Shown here: piece by piece, positions 18,791-26,078 of the stretch
Layout of the letters: the number at the start of each line of letters is the position of its first letter
Position numbering within the stretch: position 1 is the stretch's first letter
Assembly (NCBI GenBank): GCA_945903635.1
Contig: CAMDOT010000014.1
Span: 1-52,076 of the forward strand
Length of the DNA stretch: 52,076 bases
Origin: Rhizobium sp. Q54
Lineage (GTDB): Bacteria; Pseudomonadota; Alphaproteobacteria; Reyranellales; Reyranellaceae
Reading direction: 5' to 3'
Made by a program: the position numbers and the translations under genes
Notes under the pieces: generated by a model
What the model saw: only the letters and a program-made list of their open reading frames with translations
Told to the model about the DNA's origin: nothing
The model's database searches: none

Positions 18791-19996
18791 TCAGCTTCCG
18801 GGTCGCGGACCTGTATAGCGCGCGCGCGGCCGGATCAATGCTCCGTGTGCGGCTTGTTCGAGTGCGTGCGCGATCCATCCGACGGTGCGGCCGAGTAGAA
18901 AGAGCGCCAACGCCGAATTCCTGGGCAGGCCGAGCACACGCTCGATCGTGACGGTTGCGAAATCGACGTTGGGCTTGCGGTCGATCACGCGCTCGGCGGC
19001 TGCCGCCAGGCGATCGGCAAAGGCGAACTCCGGCGAATGGGGGGCGATCTCGCGCAGCATGGCGAATAGCGTCGCCGCCCGAATGTCGCCGTCCGGATAG
19101 AGCTGATGGCCGAAGCCCGGGATATAGACGCGGTCGCGCACCCGGCGGGCGAGTTCGCCGTCGAGATCGGGGGCGTCCTTCAGTTCGTCGAACAGGCTCG
19201 CCACGCGTCGGGTGAGCCCGCCATGGCGCGGGCCGTTGATCGCGACGAGGCCGGCCATGGTCGAGGCGTAGAGGTTGGCGCCGGTGGAGGCCACGACGCG
19301 GGCGGCGAAGGCCGAGGTGTTGAATTCATGGTCCGCCGACAGGACGAGGGCGGCGCGGATCAACGGCACCCGCTCGGCCGGCACGCGCCACGCCGTGGCG
19401 ACCTGTTCGTGCACGGGCTTGTCGGAGAGCGGCTCGCCGGTCACGGCGGCGGTCAGGAGCCGCAGGATGCGGGCGCCGGTTTCGAGCATGGCGGCGCGGT
19501 CCTCGACCCAGCTCGGGTGATCCCAGCGCGCCGCGGCGGGCAGCAGGACGAGGCAACTGTCGACCGGTGGGAGCGACGCCGCCGCCAGCCAGGCGCCGCG
19601 CAGGGCGGCCGACATCGGCGGCAGATTCCTCGGCCCGAACGGCCGGTCGTCGCAGTCCCACAGGAGTTGCGCCACCTGCTCCAGCGAGGCGTTGCGCGCA
19701 AGGCGGGTGGCGTCGTGGCCGCAATAGAAGAGACGGCCGTTCTCGATCAGCGTCAGCGACGATTCGAGCACGGGTGTGCCGAAGTCGAGGGCGTTGGCTG
19801 CGATCGACTCGGCCTTGCGTCCGACGTCGCGCCGTCGCTTGAGCTGCGAGACATCCTCGGCGCGGTAGCGCCGTTCGCGTTGCCCCACACTGCCCTCGGA
19901 GCGCAGCAGGCCACGGCTCACGTAGGCATAGAGCGTGGCGGCCGAGACGCTCAGCCGGCGTGCCGCTTCCTTCGAACTCAGCCATTCAGTTGCCAT
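18791..19996 (-). CDS. Citrate synthase family protein with N-terminal HTH domain
   Basis: The 401-residue product fuses a MerR/excisionase-type helix-turn-helix (about residues 5-55: WLSSKEAARRLSVSAATLYAYVSRGLL) to a citrate synthase-like domain. The synthase part keeps the first catalytic His (DHEFNTS), the second His in GFGHQLYPDGD and the Asp in KPNVDFAT. In GFGHQ, Gln replaces the near-invariant Arg of GFGHR. The most economical reading is a DNA-binding, acyl-CoA or oxoacid-sensing regulator that may also be an enzyme. It is divergent from a second citrate synthase gene, and an AT-rich palindrome sits in the short shared promoter region. Confidence 0.88.
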   Translation of the reverse strand: MATEWLSSKEAARRLSVSAATLYAYVSRGLLRSEGSVGQRERRYRAEDVSQLKRRRDVGRKAESIAANALDFGTPVLESSLTLIENGRLFYCGHDATRLARNASLEQVAQLLWDCDDRPFGPRNLPPMSAALRGAWLAAASLPPVDSCLVLLPAAARWDHPSWVEDRAAMLETGARILRLLTAAVTGEPLSDKPVHEQVATAWRVPAERVPLIRAALVLSADHEFNTSAFAARVVASTGANLYASTMAGLVAINGPRHGGLTRRVASLFDELKDAPDLDGELARRVRDRVYIPGFGHQLYPDGDIRAATLFAMLREIAPHSPEFAFADRLAAAAERVIDRKPNVDFATVTIERVLGLPRNSALALFLLGRTVGWIAHALEQAAHGALIRPRARYTGPRPGS

Positions 19997-20001
19997 CTCT
20001 T

Positions 20002-20031
20002 AATATTGATCAATTCAATCAATATTGACAA
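20002..20031. promoter_or_regulatory. Palindromic operator candidate and divergent promoters of the citrate synthase pair
   Basis: AATATTGAT (20002-20010) and ATCAATATT (20018-20026) are perfect 9-base arms with a 7-base spacer. They lie in an AT-rich patch inside high-GC DNA. A perfect -35 TTGACA for the rightward gene starts at 20025, and a leftward TTGTCA overlaps it (20026-20031), with CAATAT or AATATT 17-18 bases further left over the left arm. The position suits a site bound by the HTH of the leftward gene product, giving autoregulation and control of the divergent gene. Binding is inferred. Confidence 0.55.
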
Positions 20032-20081
20032 TATATATGTTCGACCCGAATCCTCTTCGCGAACAAGCGAAGGGATTTCCG

Positions 20082-21179
20082 ATGTTGCAGACACGGGTGG
20101 ACAGCGGCCTCGACGGCGTGATCGTGGCCGACACGGTGATGAGCGAGGTCGATGGCGAGGCCGGCCGGCTGATCGTGCGCGGCCATGCCGTGGAGGAGCT
20201 CGTCGCCACGCGCGGCTTCGAAGGGGTGGCGGCGCTGTTGTGGGACGGGTTTGCCCCCAGCGATCAAGGGGGCGGCGGCGATGAGCACGCAGTCCGTGAA
20301 GGGTTCGCCTCGGCGCGGGTGCGGGCCTTTGCCGAAGTGCCGAAGCTGCTGCAGGCCGCCAAGGGGCTGACGCCGGTCGAAGGGCTGCGTGTCGGCCTCG
20401 GCATGCTGGCCGACTCCGAGTTGATGCCGCACCACTATCTCGTCTGCGGCGCGCTGCCGGTGTTCCTCGCGGCCCTCCTGCGGGCCTCGGAAGGCAAGTC
20501 GGCGCTGGCGCCGGATCCCGCACTCACGACGGCGCAGGACCTGCTGCGCATGATCCGCGGCAAGCGCGCGCACGACGTCTTCGAGAAAGGCCTCGATACC
20601 TATCTTGCGACCATTACCGACCACGGCTTCAATGCCTCGACCTTCACGGCGCGTGTCGTGGCGTCGACGCATGCCGGCCTCATCTCTGCGGTGCTGGCGG
20701 GGCTCTGTGCCCTCAAAGGTCCGCTCCATGGCGGCGCCCCCGGTCCGGTGCTCGACATGTTCGACGACATCGGCACGCTCGACCGCGCCGGCGCCTGGTT
20801 CGACGACGCCTTCTCCAAGGGCACGACCCTGATGGGTTTCGGCCATCGCATCTACAAGGTGCGCGATCCGCGCGCCGACGTGCTGAAGAACACCGTCGCG
20901 ACCTTGCCGCAAACCGCGGGGCGGCTCGCTTTCGCCGTCGAGGTCGAGAAAAGCGCCATCGCCGCGCTACGCAGGTACAAGCCGGGTCGGCGGCTCGACA
21001 CTAACGTTGAATACTACACTGCACTTCTACTGGAGGCGCTCGAGGTGCCGCGTAGCGCTTTCACGGCTCTGTTCGCGGTCGGCCGCGTCGCAGGCTGGTG
21101 TGCCCACATCTTCGAGCAGGAGAAGGGTGGCCGCATCATCCGGCCGCAGTCGAATTACGTCGGGCCAAGAGACGCCTAG
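20082..21179 (+). CDS. Citrate synthase / 2-methylcitrate synthase family protein
   Basis: Condenses an acyl-CoA (acetyl- or propionyl-CoA in relatives) with oxaloacetate. The ATG at 20082 follows AAGGGA and gives 365 residues, the usual length of the short bacterial type. Upstream TTG and ATG codons in the same frame overlap the promoter and lack a ribosome-binding site. The catalytic His residues are in DHGFNAST and GFGHRIYKVRDPRA. The third catalytic position, normally Asp in NVDF, is Glu in NVEYYTALLLE. It has no HTH. It is divergent from the HTH-citrate synthase, its likely regulator or partner, and meets the glycosyltransferase tail-to-tail with overlapping stops. Confidence 0.92.
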   Translation: MLQTRVDSGLDGVIVADTVMSEVDGEAGRLIVRGHAVEELVATRGFEGVAALLWDGFAPSDQGGGGDEHAVREGFASARVRAFAEVPKLLQAAKGLTPVEGLRVGLGMLADSELMPHHYLVCGALPVFLAALLRASEGKSALAPDPALTTAQDLLRMIRGKRAHDVFEKGLDTYLATITDHGFNASTFTARVVASTHAGLISAVLAGLCALKGPLHGGAPGPVLDMFDDIGTLDRAGAWFDDAFSKGTTLMGFGHRIYKVRDPRADVLKNTVATLPQTAGRLAFAVEVEKSAIAALRRYKPGRRLDTNVEYYTALLLEALEVPRSAFTALFAVGRVAGWCAHIFEQEKGGRIIRPQSNYVGPRDA

Positions 21180-22516
21180 GCGCGGGCCAAGCCGAACTTT
21201 CGAAGAAGCCGATGTGCAGAATGAACCAACAAGTGACGCAGCGCGATTTCGTTCAATGAAGCATCCAGTGAGGAGGTCGCCTCGGCGGGGCTGCAAATGC
21301 TGATGAGGTCGTCGTCGATCGGGCGTGGCTTTCGGTCCCCACGGATGAGCGCATGATAGAGATCGAGCCGTGCCGAAAGAACGGTCTCAGGAGCCAGGGC
21401 CCGCTTTATCGCTTCCGCGCCGGCATTGCCGATTTCTCTCCGGCGCTGCGAACCCATGGAAACAAGACGCTCGATACTTTCGGCAAGGCCGGGGCCGTCC
21501 GTTGACTCGTAGACGTATCCCGTAACGCCGTTCTCGATCAGATCGCTGGCGCCAGCCCCGGAAGAACAGACGACTGGCGCCGCGTACGCCATGGCCTCGA
21601 TGCAAGTGAAGTTGAAGACGTCCCATGTCGACGGCACGACGACGAAACCCGCCGTGAGCTGGCGTTCGTGGATTCGGGCGGGGCTCTCCTCGGGCAGATG
21701 ATGGATTTTTCTGCCCCATACGTCGGGCCATGTTTGGGCGAGGCCGCGCGCTGTCGAGCCATTCGATCTGTCGATGGGCATGTCCCGTCCGACCCAATCA
21801 ATATCGGGCGCGACTTGTCCCAGAAGGCGGATAGCTTCGGACAGGACGTGCGGCCCCTTCCAGCGCTGCACGCGGCCGATCACCAGGCCTCGTTCCGTCC
21901 TTTCGCCCGGATCTTGCGGGAGGTTCCGAGGGATGAAGACAGACCGGATGAGATCAACCCTCCTGGCAAGTTTGTCCGTCCAGAAGCGAACGTTGTTCGT
22001 GCTGTTGGACAGGACTGCGTCGACCGACGAAAGGCCGAGGACCTCGATCAACTGGATAAGGGCGTCGGCGGCTCGGTCGCCTTCGAATGGGTCGTGTGTC
22101 GCGATCTGGCCGAGACTGCCGTGCAACGACGTCACCATGGGCGGCCCTTTGCGGAGCATCCATGGCAGGAAGAGAAGTCCCCAGTCCGTGACTTGCACGA
22201 CGTCGGGGGACGGATTGCGCTGTGCCTGTTCCCAGAGCGCCCAAGCCGCCGCCAGGTGGCGCTGTAGTTTCGGCACCGTCTCATATCTGCCGAAGCGCGG
22301 GATGTATTTCGAGAATAGATCCGAGTCGAGGACCTCTACTTCTATGCCATCGATCGTCGATTTGCCGCCGCCGGGCGTATTAACGAAGCTACTGCCATAG
22401 ATCACCTTCACCTCGTGGCCGGCGCGAGCCAGCCAGGGCAACAGCGAGCTGAAGGCGGTGATGATCCCTCCGCCCACTCTCGGCAGGTATTCGGGCAGAA
22501 CGAACAGAATTTTCAT
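21176..22516 (-). CDS. Glycosyltransferase family 4 protein
   Basis: GT-B fold retaining glycosyltransferase, 446 residues. The N-terminus MKILFVLPEYLPRVGGG is the usual acceptor-domain start. The nucleotide-sugar site is visible in VIGRVQRWKGPHVLSEAI and VPSTWDVFNFTCIEAMAYAAPVV, where Glu and the following helix contact the donor. The sugar and acceptor are unknown; cell-surface polysaccharide synthesis is the usual role. No other polysaccharide genes are nearby. By eye sampled lines have about 55-60% GC against about 68% in neighbours, which suggests recent acquisition. Its stop TAG overlaps the citrate synthase stop TAG on the opposite strand. Confidence 0.92.
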   Translation of the reverse strand: MKILFVLPEYLPRVGGGIITAFSSLLPWLARAGHEVKVIYGSSFVNTPGGGKSTIDGIEVEVLDSDLFSKYIPRFGRYETVPKLQRHLAAAWALWEQAQRNPSPDVVQVTDWGLLFLPWMLRKGPPMVTSLHGSLGQIATHDPFEGDRAADALIQLIEVLGLSSVDAVLSNSTNNVRFWTDKLARRVDLIRSVFIPRNLPQDPGERTERGLVIGRVQRWKGPHVLSEAIRLLGQVAPDIDWVGRDMPIDRSNGSTARGLAQTWPDVWGRKIHHLPEESPARIHERQLTAGFVVVPSTWDVFNFTCIEAMAYAAPVVCSSGAGASDLIENGVTGYVYESTDGPGLAESIERLVSMGSQRRREIGNAGAEAIKRALAPETVLSARLDLYHALIRGDRKPRPIDDDLISICSPAEATSSLDASLNEIALRHLLVHSAHRLLRKFGLARA

Positions 22517-22712
22517 GAGCTCAACATCTGTCTCCCGGTGCCCGATGCGATCGATTTCCTGATCGGGGATACGCGGTTACGTGCGCTTTACAAACGGAGC
22601 AGGCACTATTGAGCAAGGGACAGTGACGGAATCGAAGGACCACATCCCGCCATCATCCATCATCGCCTTCTCGAGCTCAGAAAAGCAACCTCATGTTGCA
22701 TATCCTGGCTTT
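22517..22712. other. Intergenic region upstream of the glycosyltransferase
   Basis: Lower-GC stretch of 196 bases between the glycosyltransferase start and the stop of the secreted-protein gene to the right. I see no convincing ORF, tRNA, or strong hairpin. It presumably carries the glycosyltransferase promoter, but I could not place it. Confidence 0.5.
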
Positions 22713-23309
22713 TCAATCCCATCTCACCGCGGTGCCGCGCCAGGTCCTGGCGCGCGTGCCCGCGGCGTCGAACACCCACACGATGAGATCGATCCTGTCC
22801 GGCGAGAATCGGACGGTGAAATGGCGGCGCCAGAAACTGCCGTCGGCATGGCTGAAGAGCGCCTCGGTGCCGACCGAGTCGGGTCGCACCGTGAGGCTGG
22901 CGGAGCGGGGCGCCGGATGGGCGTCGGCCGAGGCGAGCAGCGCTACGCCATCGGCCAGGGCGCCGAAGTGCAAGGTCTCGCCTCGTTCGGCGGTCAGCAT
23001 CGGGCCGCCGTCGATGCGCAGCCAGATCGCGCCAAGGCCATTGGTCGACCGGATCGCGAACTGCACGCCGATCGGGGTCCGGTCTTCGACGTCGGCCGGC
23101 GGATTTTTCGGCGGGGGAAAGATGTCCATGAGGGGGATCGAGCGATAAAAGCCCACCGCGCCGAGATAGGTGCCGAGCCGATCGCCAGGCAGGCCTTCCA
23201 GGTCCGGAGTTTGCGCCCCGACTTGCGCCTCGACTGGCGATTGCGCGGCGGGTGCGAGCAGCAACAACGACACACCGGCAGCACCAAAGGTGCGCCGGCG
23301 ACCGATCAT
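22713..23309 (-). CDS. Secreted protein of unknown function
   Basis: No family recognised. The ATG at 23309 overlaps the YceI stop as ATGA and gives 198 residues. The N-terminus has a signal peptide (MIGRRRTFGAAGVSLLLLAP, cleavage probably near VEAQ), so a periplasmic location is likely. The mature part contains GDRLGTYLGAVGFYRSIPLMDIFPPPKNPP, and the C-terminal half appears beta-rich (TVRFSPDRIDLIVWVFDAAG). The frame is open further upstream, but that part is antisense to YceI's frame and lacks signal-peptide features. It is the third gene of a cytochrome b561-YceI unit. Confidence 0.7.
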   Translation of the reverse strand: MIGRRRTFGAAGVSLLLLAPAAQSPVEAQVGAQTPDLEGLPGDRLGTYLGAVGFYRSIPLMDIFPPPKNPPADVEDRTPIGVQFAIRSTNGLGAIWLRIDGGPMLTAERGETLHFGALADGVALLASADAHPAPRSASLTVRPDSVGTEALFSHADGSFWRRHFTVRFSPDRIDLIVWVFDAAGTRARTWRGTAVRWD

Positions 23310-23893
23310 TTCAGACGGCTCGCCACGACATTGAGGTCGATCGTGACGTCGTTGGCGACCTGGCCGGTGCCGGCCCATTCATTCTGTCCGATGCCGTAAT
23401 CGAGGCGCTTGACCTGCAGCTTGCCGCGGGCGGTGCCGCGCACGGCGCCCGGCTGCGCCGGGTTGTCGGCGATGGCGAGGGTGAAGGGCAGCACGACATC
23501 GCGCGTGACGTCGCGGATCGTGAGCTTGCCGCGCGCTTCATAGCGATCGCCGCCTGACGCGACGATCGAACTGGCCACGAAGCGGGCTTCGGGGAATTTC
23601 CGGACGTCGAGGAAATTGGGACCCTTCAGCAGGGAATCGACATCGGGGTTGTTGGCAGTCGCCGCCGGCGTCTGGATGCGGATATCGATCCGGGCGACGG
23701 CCAGCGCCGCCGGGTCGAGCACGATCTCGCCGCTCCAGGCGGGAAACCGTCCGTTCACGAACGCGCCGACCTGCGTGGCGGTGAAGGCGAGCGAACTGGC
23801 GCGGGGGTCGATCGTCCAGACATCCTGAGGCCCGGCCAGCACGGGCCTGGCGAGGAGGAGGGCGGCGGCGATCATCAGCAGACGGCGCATCAT
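23306..23893 (-). CDS. YceI family periplasmic protein
   Basis: Secreted beta-barrel lipocalin-like protein of the YceI family, which binds isoprenoid-type lipids in structurally known members. The ATG at 23893 overlaps the cytochrome b561 stop as ATGA and gives 195 residues. A signal peptide (MMRRLLMIAAALLLARPVLAG) precedes the domain: WTIDPRASSLAFTATQVGAFVNGRF, then ARGKLTIRDVTRDVVLPFTL and the closing strand. Pairing with a cytochrome b561 gene is the yceJ-yceI arrangement of enterobacteria and suggests a redox or quinone-linked envelope role. Confidence 0.93.
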   Translation of the reverse strand: MMRRLLMIAAALLLARPVLAGPQDVWTIDPRASSLAFTATQVGAFVNGRFPAWSGEIVLDPAALAVARIDIRIQTPAATANNPDVDSLLKGPNFLDVRKFPEARFVASSIVASGGDRYEARGKLTIRDVTRDVVLPFTLAIADNPAQPGAVRGTARGKLQVKRLDYGIGQNEWAGTGQVANDVTIDLNVVASRLK

Positions 23894-24429
23894 GTTCTCC
23901 CGGAAGGCCACATGCGGCGGAAAATACCGTCGCGGCGCAAGACATCATGATGCAGTACGGCGGCGACGTGCAGGACGACGACGACGATCAGGGCCCGCGA
24001 CAGCAGGAAGTGCGCGGTGCGCAGGGCCTCGAAAAGATCGGGATTGGGCAGCACCAGGTCGAGTAAGGGCAACACGCCGAACCAGGCGACGCTGACGCCT
24101 GCTGCCGAGCTCATTAGCCAGCCACTGACCGGCATGGCGAGCAGCAGAAACAGCAACGCCCAGTGGCCGACAGGCGCCAGTGCGCGTTCCCATCGCGTGA
24201 CCGTATCAGGCAGCGGTGGTGGCGGATTTCGCCAGCGCCACAGCAAGCGGAGCACTGTCAGCGCCAACACCGTGAGGCCGATCCATTTGTGCCAGTTGTA
24301 AACCTGGAGTTTCAGCAGGCTGATCGGCAAGCCCGTCATCCACAGACCGATGCCCAGCAGGCCCAGAACCGCCACGGCCGTGAGCCAGTGCAGCGTCTTG
24401 GCGGCAGCATGGTAGGTCGGGGCGAACAC
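23890..24429 (-). CDS. Cytochrome b561 family protein
   Basis: Four-helix inner-membrane di-haem b protein (179 residues) that passes electrons between quinol and periplasmic partners. Histidines expected to bind haem lie in the first helix (AAAKTLHWLTAV), the second (YNWHKWIGL), the third (GHWALLFLLLAMPVSG) and the fourth (VVLHVAAVLHH). It is the first gene of a three-gene unit with a YceI gene and a secreted unknown, joined by ATGA overlaps. It resembles CybB/YceJ; transfer of electrons to a YceI-bound lipid is only inferred. Confidence 0.93.
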   Translation of the reverse strand: MFAPTYHAAAKTLHWLTAVAVLGLLGIGLWMTGLPISLLKLQVYNWHKWIGLTVLALTVLRLLWRWRNPPPPLPDTVTRWERALAPVGHWALLFLLLAMPVSGWLMSSAAGVSVAWFGVLPLLDLVLPNPDLFEALRTAHFLLSRALIVVVVLHVAAVLHHDVLRRDGIFRRMWPSGRT

Positions 24430-24454
24430 GTTCCGTCCTCAGCGCCGTGTACGT

Positions 24455-25345
24455 TCAATTGGCAACGTCGGCACGCTCTTCATGGGTCTCGAAGAAGTGC
24501 CGGCCTGCCCCGCGCTGGTTCTCGTAGATCGATCCCTGGTGATCGGCGGGTGGCAACGGCATGCGAACCGGTGCTGTCCGGACGCGCGGCTCGACGTTGG
24601 GTTCGCCCACCACCATGCGGTCGTTGAAGTCGTCGAAGTCGGCGACACCCATCAACGGCCAGGCATCCGCCGCCGTGTACTCGTGCAGCAGCAGGCGGCG
24701 CTGCTGGTTGGAGGTGTTGAGCGCCGAGCCGTGGACCAGACGGGCATGGTGGATGGTCATCGAGCCGGCCGGACCCATGAGCGGGACGGCCTTGCCGAAG
24801 TCGAGGTCGCAGGCCGCGAGATCCATGGCGCCGCAGAAACGGCCGTCGGCATGATGATCGTACGTCGGGCCGAGATGGGTGCCGGGCAACACCATCAACG
24901 GCCCGTTCCCGAGATCGCAATCGTCGAGATAGATGCCGGTGGCCAGCACGTCGTCGTTGGTATGAGGATAGAAGGCCCAGTCCTGGTGCCATTCCACCGG
25001 CGAGCCGTAGCCCGCCGACTTCATGTTGAGCTTGCCGCCGTAGTGGCGGATGTCGGGTCCGATCAGCTGGCGCAAGATGGCCGTGATCTTGGGGTCGCGC
25101 ACGAGATCGTGAAAGAATTTATGGCGCTTGAAGATCGCGGGCTTCAGCCGCCGGACACGGGGCAGGGCCGCCGTGTGGCTGGGTTCGAGGTCATAGAGTT
25201 CGTCATTGGCTGCCACGCCGCGGGCATCCGCGACGATGCGACCGGTCTGTGCACGCAGTTCGGCGAGCTGTGCCCCCTCGATCAGCCGGGGGATCACCAG
25301 GTAGCCGTCGCGGCGATAGGTCTCGATTTGCGTGTCGGTGAGCAT
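24455..25345 (-). CDS. Phytanoyl-CoA dioxygenase family Fe(II)/2-oxoglutarate oxygenase
   Basis: Non-haem iron oxygenase of the PhyH family, 296 residues from the ATG at 25345. The metal triad is visible as His120 and Asp122 in VEWHQDWAFYPH and a distal His205 in ARLVHGSALN, with Arg in QQRRLLL to bind 2-oxoglutarate. PhyH enzymes hydroxylate small molecules including lipid-CoA, ectoine and secondary metabolites; the substrate is not determinable. An upstream in-frame GTG at 25360 would add five residues. No good ribosome-binding site is visible. It is divergent from a second 2OG oxygenase across 44 bases, so the two may be co-regulated. Confidence 0.92.
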   Translation of the reverse strand: MLTDTQIETYRRDGYLVIPRLIEGAQLAELRAQTGRIVADARGVAANDELYDLEPSHTAALPRVRRLKPAIFKRHKFFHDLVRDPKITAILRQLIGPDIRHYGGKLNMKSAGYGSPVEWHQDWAFYPHTNDDVLATGIYLDDCDLGNGPLMVLPGTHLGPTYDHHADGRFCGAMDLAACDLDFGKAVPLMGPAGSMTIHHARLVHGSALNTSNQQRRLLLHEYTAADAWPLMGVADFDDFNDRMVVGEPNVEPRVRTAPVRMPLPPADHQGSIYENQRGAGRHFFETHEERADVAN

Positions 25346-25389
25346 GCGAAAGCATAGCACGATCGGCCGGCTTGGCAGATAATCACGGT

Positions 25390-26067
25390 ATGGCGATCCG
25401 TGCTCTTTTTCCGACCCTGATCCTCCACGAGTCCCTGGATCGGCCGGGATGGCCGGCCTTCAACCAGAGCCTGGCCGACGAGTGCAGCTCCCTCGCGCTC
25501 TCCGATACGGCTGGCCGGCGCTGGTCCCAGCGGCACTACCTGGGCGGCTACACGTCCTATGGTTCGCTCGACCGGCTCCATCTCCTGTCGTCGCTGTTCG
25601 ACCGCCTGCGCCGCCGCATCGATCCCTATGTGAAGCGGTTCGCGGCCAGCCTGCACTACGATCTCCGCGGGCGCGTGCTGGCGATGACTGATTGCTGGGC
25701 GAACGTCATGCCGGCCGGCGTCGTGCATTCGATGCATCTGCACCCGACGTCGTTTATCAGCGGCACCTACTACGCGGCCGTGCCGAAAGGCGCCGGCGCG
25801 CTGAAATTCGAGGACCCCAGGCTGTCGCGCCAGATGGCGGCGCCGCCCCGGCGCGCCGACGCGCCCGACCGCTTTCGCTCGTTCGTTGGCGTGCCGGCTA
25901 GGCCCGGCGATGTGGTATTGTTCGAGAGCTGGTTGCGGCATGAGGTGCCGCCGGCGCGCTTCTCCGGGGATCGTATCTCGATTAGCTTCAACTACGCTTG
26001 GACCTCTAAGTCGGGGATCCCTAGGTCGGGAACCCCTAAGCCGGGGATTCGAAAGACCGGTCGCTGA
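25390..26067 (+). CDS. 2OG-Fe(II) oxygenase (TIGR02466-like)
   Basis: Putative prolyl-hydroxylase-fold oxygenase of 225 residues. The iron site is suggested by HSMHLHPTSFISGTYYAAVP (His116/His118), the downstream FEDPR, and the distal His184 in LFESWLRHEVPP followed by the 2OG-binding Arg in DRISISFN. The ATG at 25390 fits the alignment with this family better than the upstream alternative at 25372. Its last 20 residues are an imperfect repeat (KSGIPRSGTPKPGIRK). It is transcribed away from the PhyH gene and is followed by the amidohydrolase gene after 11 bases, so it may head that operon. Confidence 0.85.
   Translation: MAIRALFPTLILHESLDRPGWPAFNQSLADECSSLALSDTAGRRWSQRHYLGGYTSYGSLDRLHLLSSLFDRLRRRIDPYVKRFAASLHYDLRGRVLAMTDCWANVMPAGVVHSMHLHPTSFISGTYYAAVPKGAGALKFEDPRLSRQMAAPPRRADAPDRFRSFVGVPARPGDVVLFESWLRHEVPPARFSGDRISISFNYAWTSKSGIPRSGTPKPGIRKTGR
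26008..26052 (+). repeat. Three imperfect 15-bp tandem repeats in the oxygenase C-terminus
   Basis: Units AAGTCGGGGATCCCT, AGGTCGGGAACCCCT and AAGCCGGGGATTCGA lie head to tail and keep the reading frame, encoding the (K/R)SGIP-like tail. The array could vary in length between strains. Confidence 0.6.
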
Positions 26068-26078
26068 AGGAACATCGC

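Noticed and set aside
20025..20081. N-terminal extension of the plus-strand citrate synthase from a TTG or ATG
   Set aside because: It would translate the promoter/operator region and lacks a ribosome-binding site; ATG 20082 has AAGGGA at good spacing.
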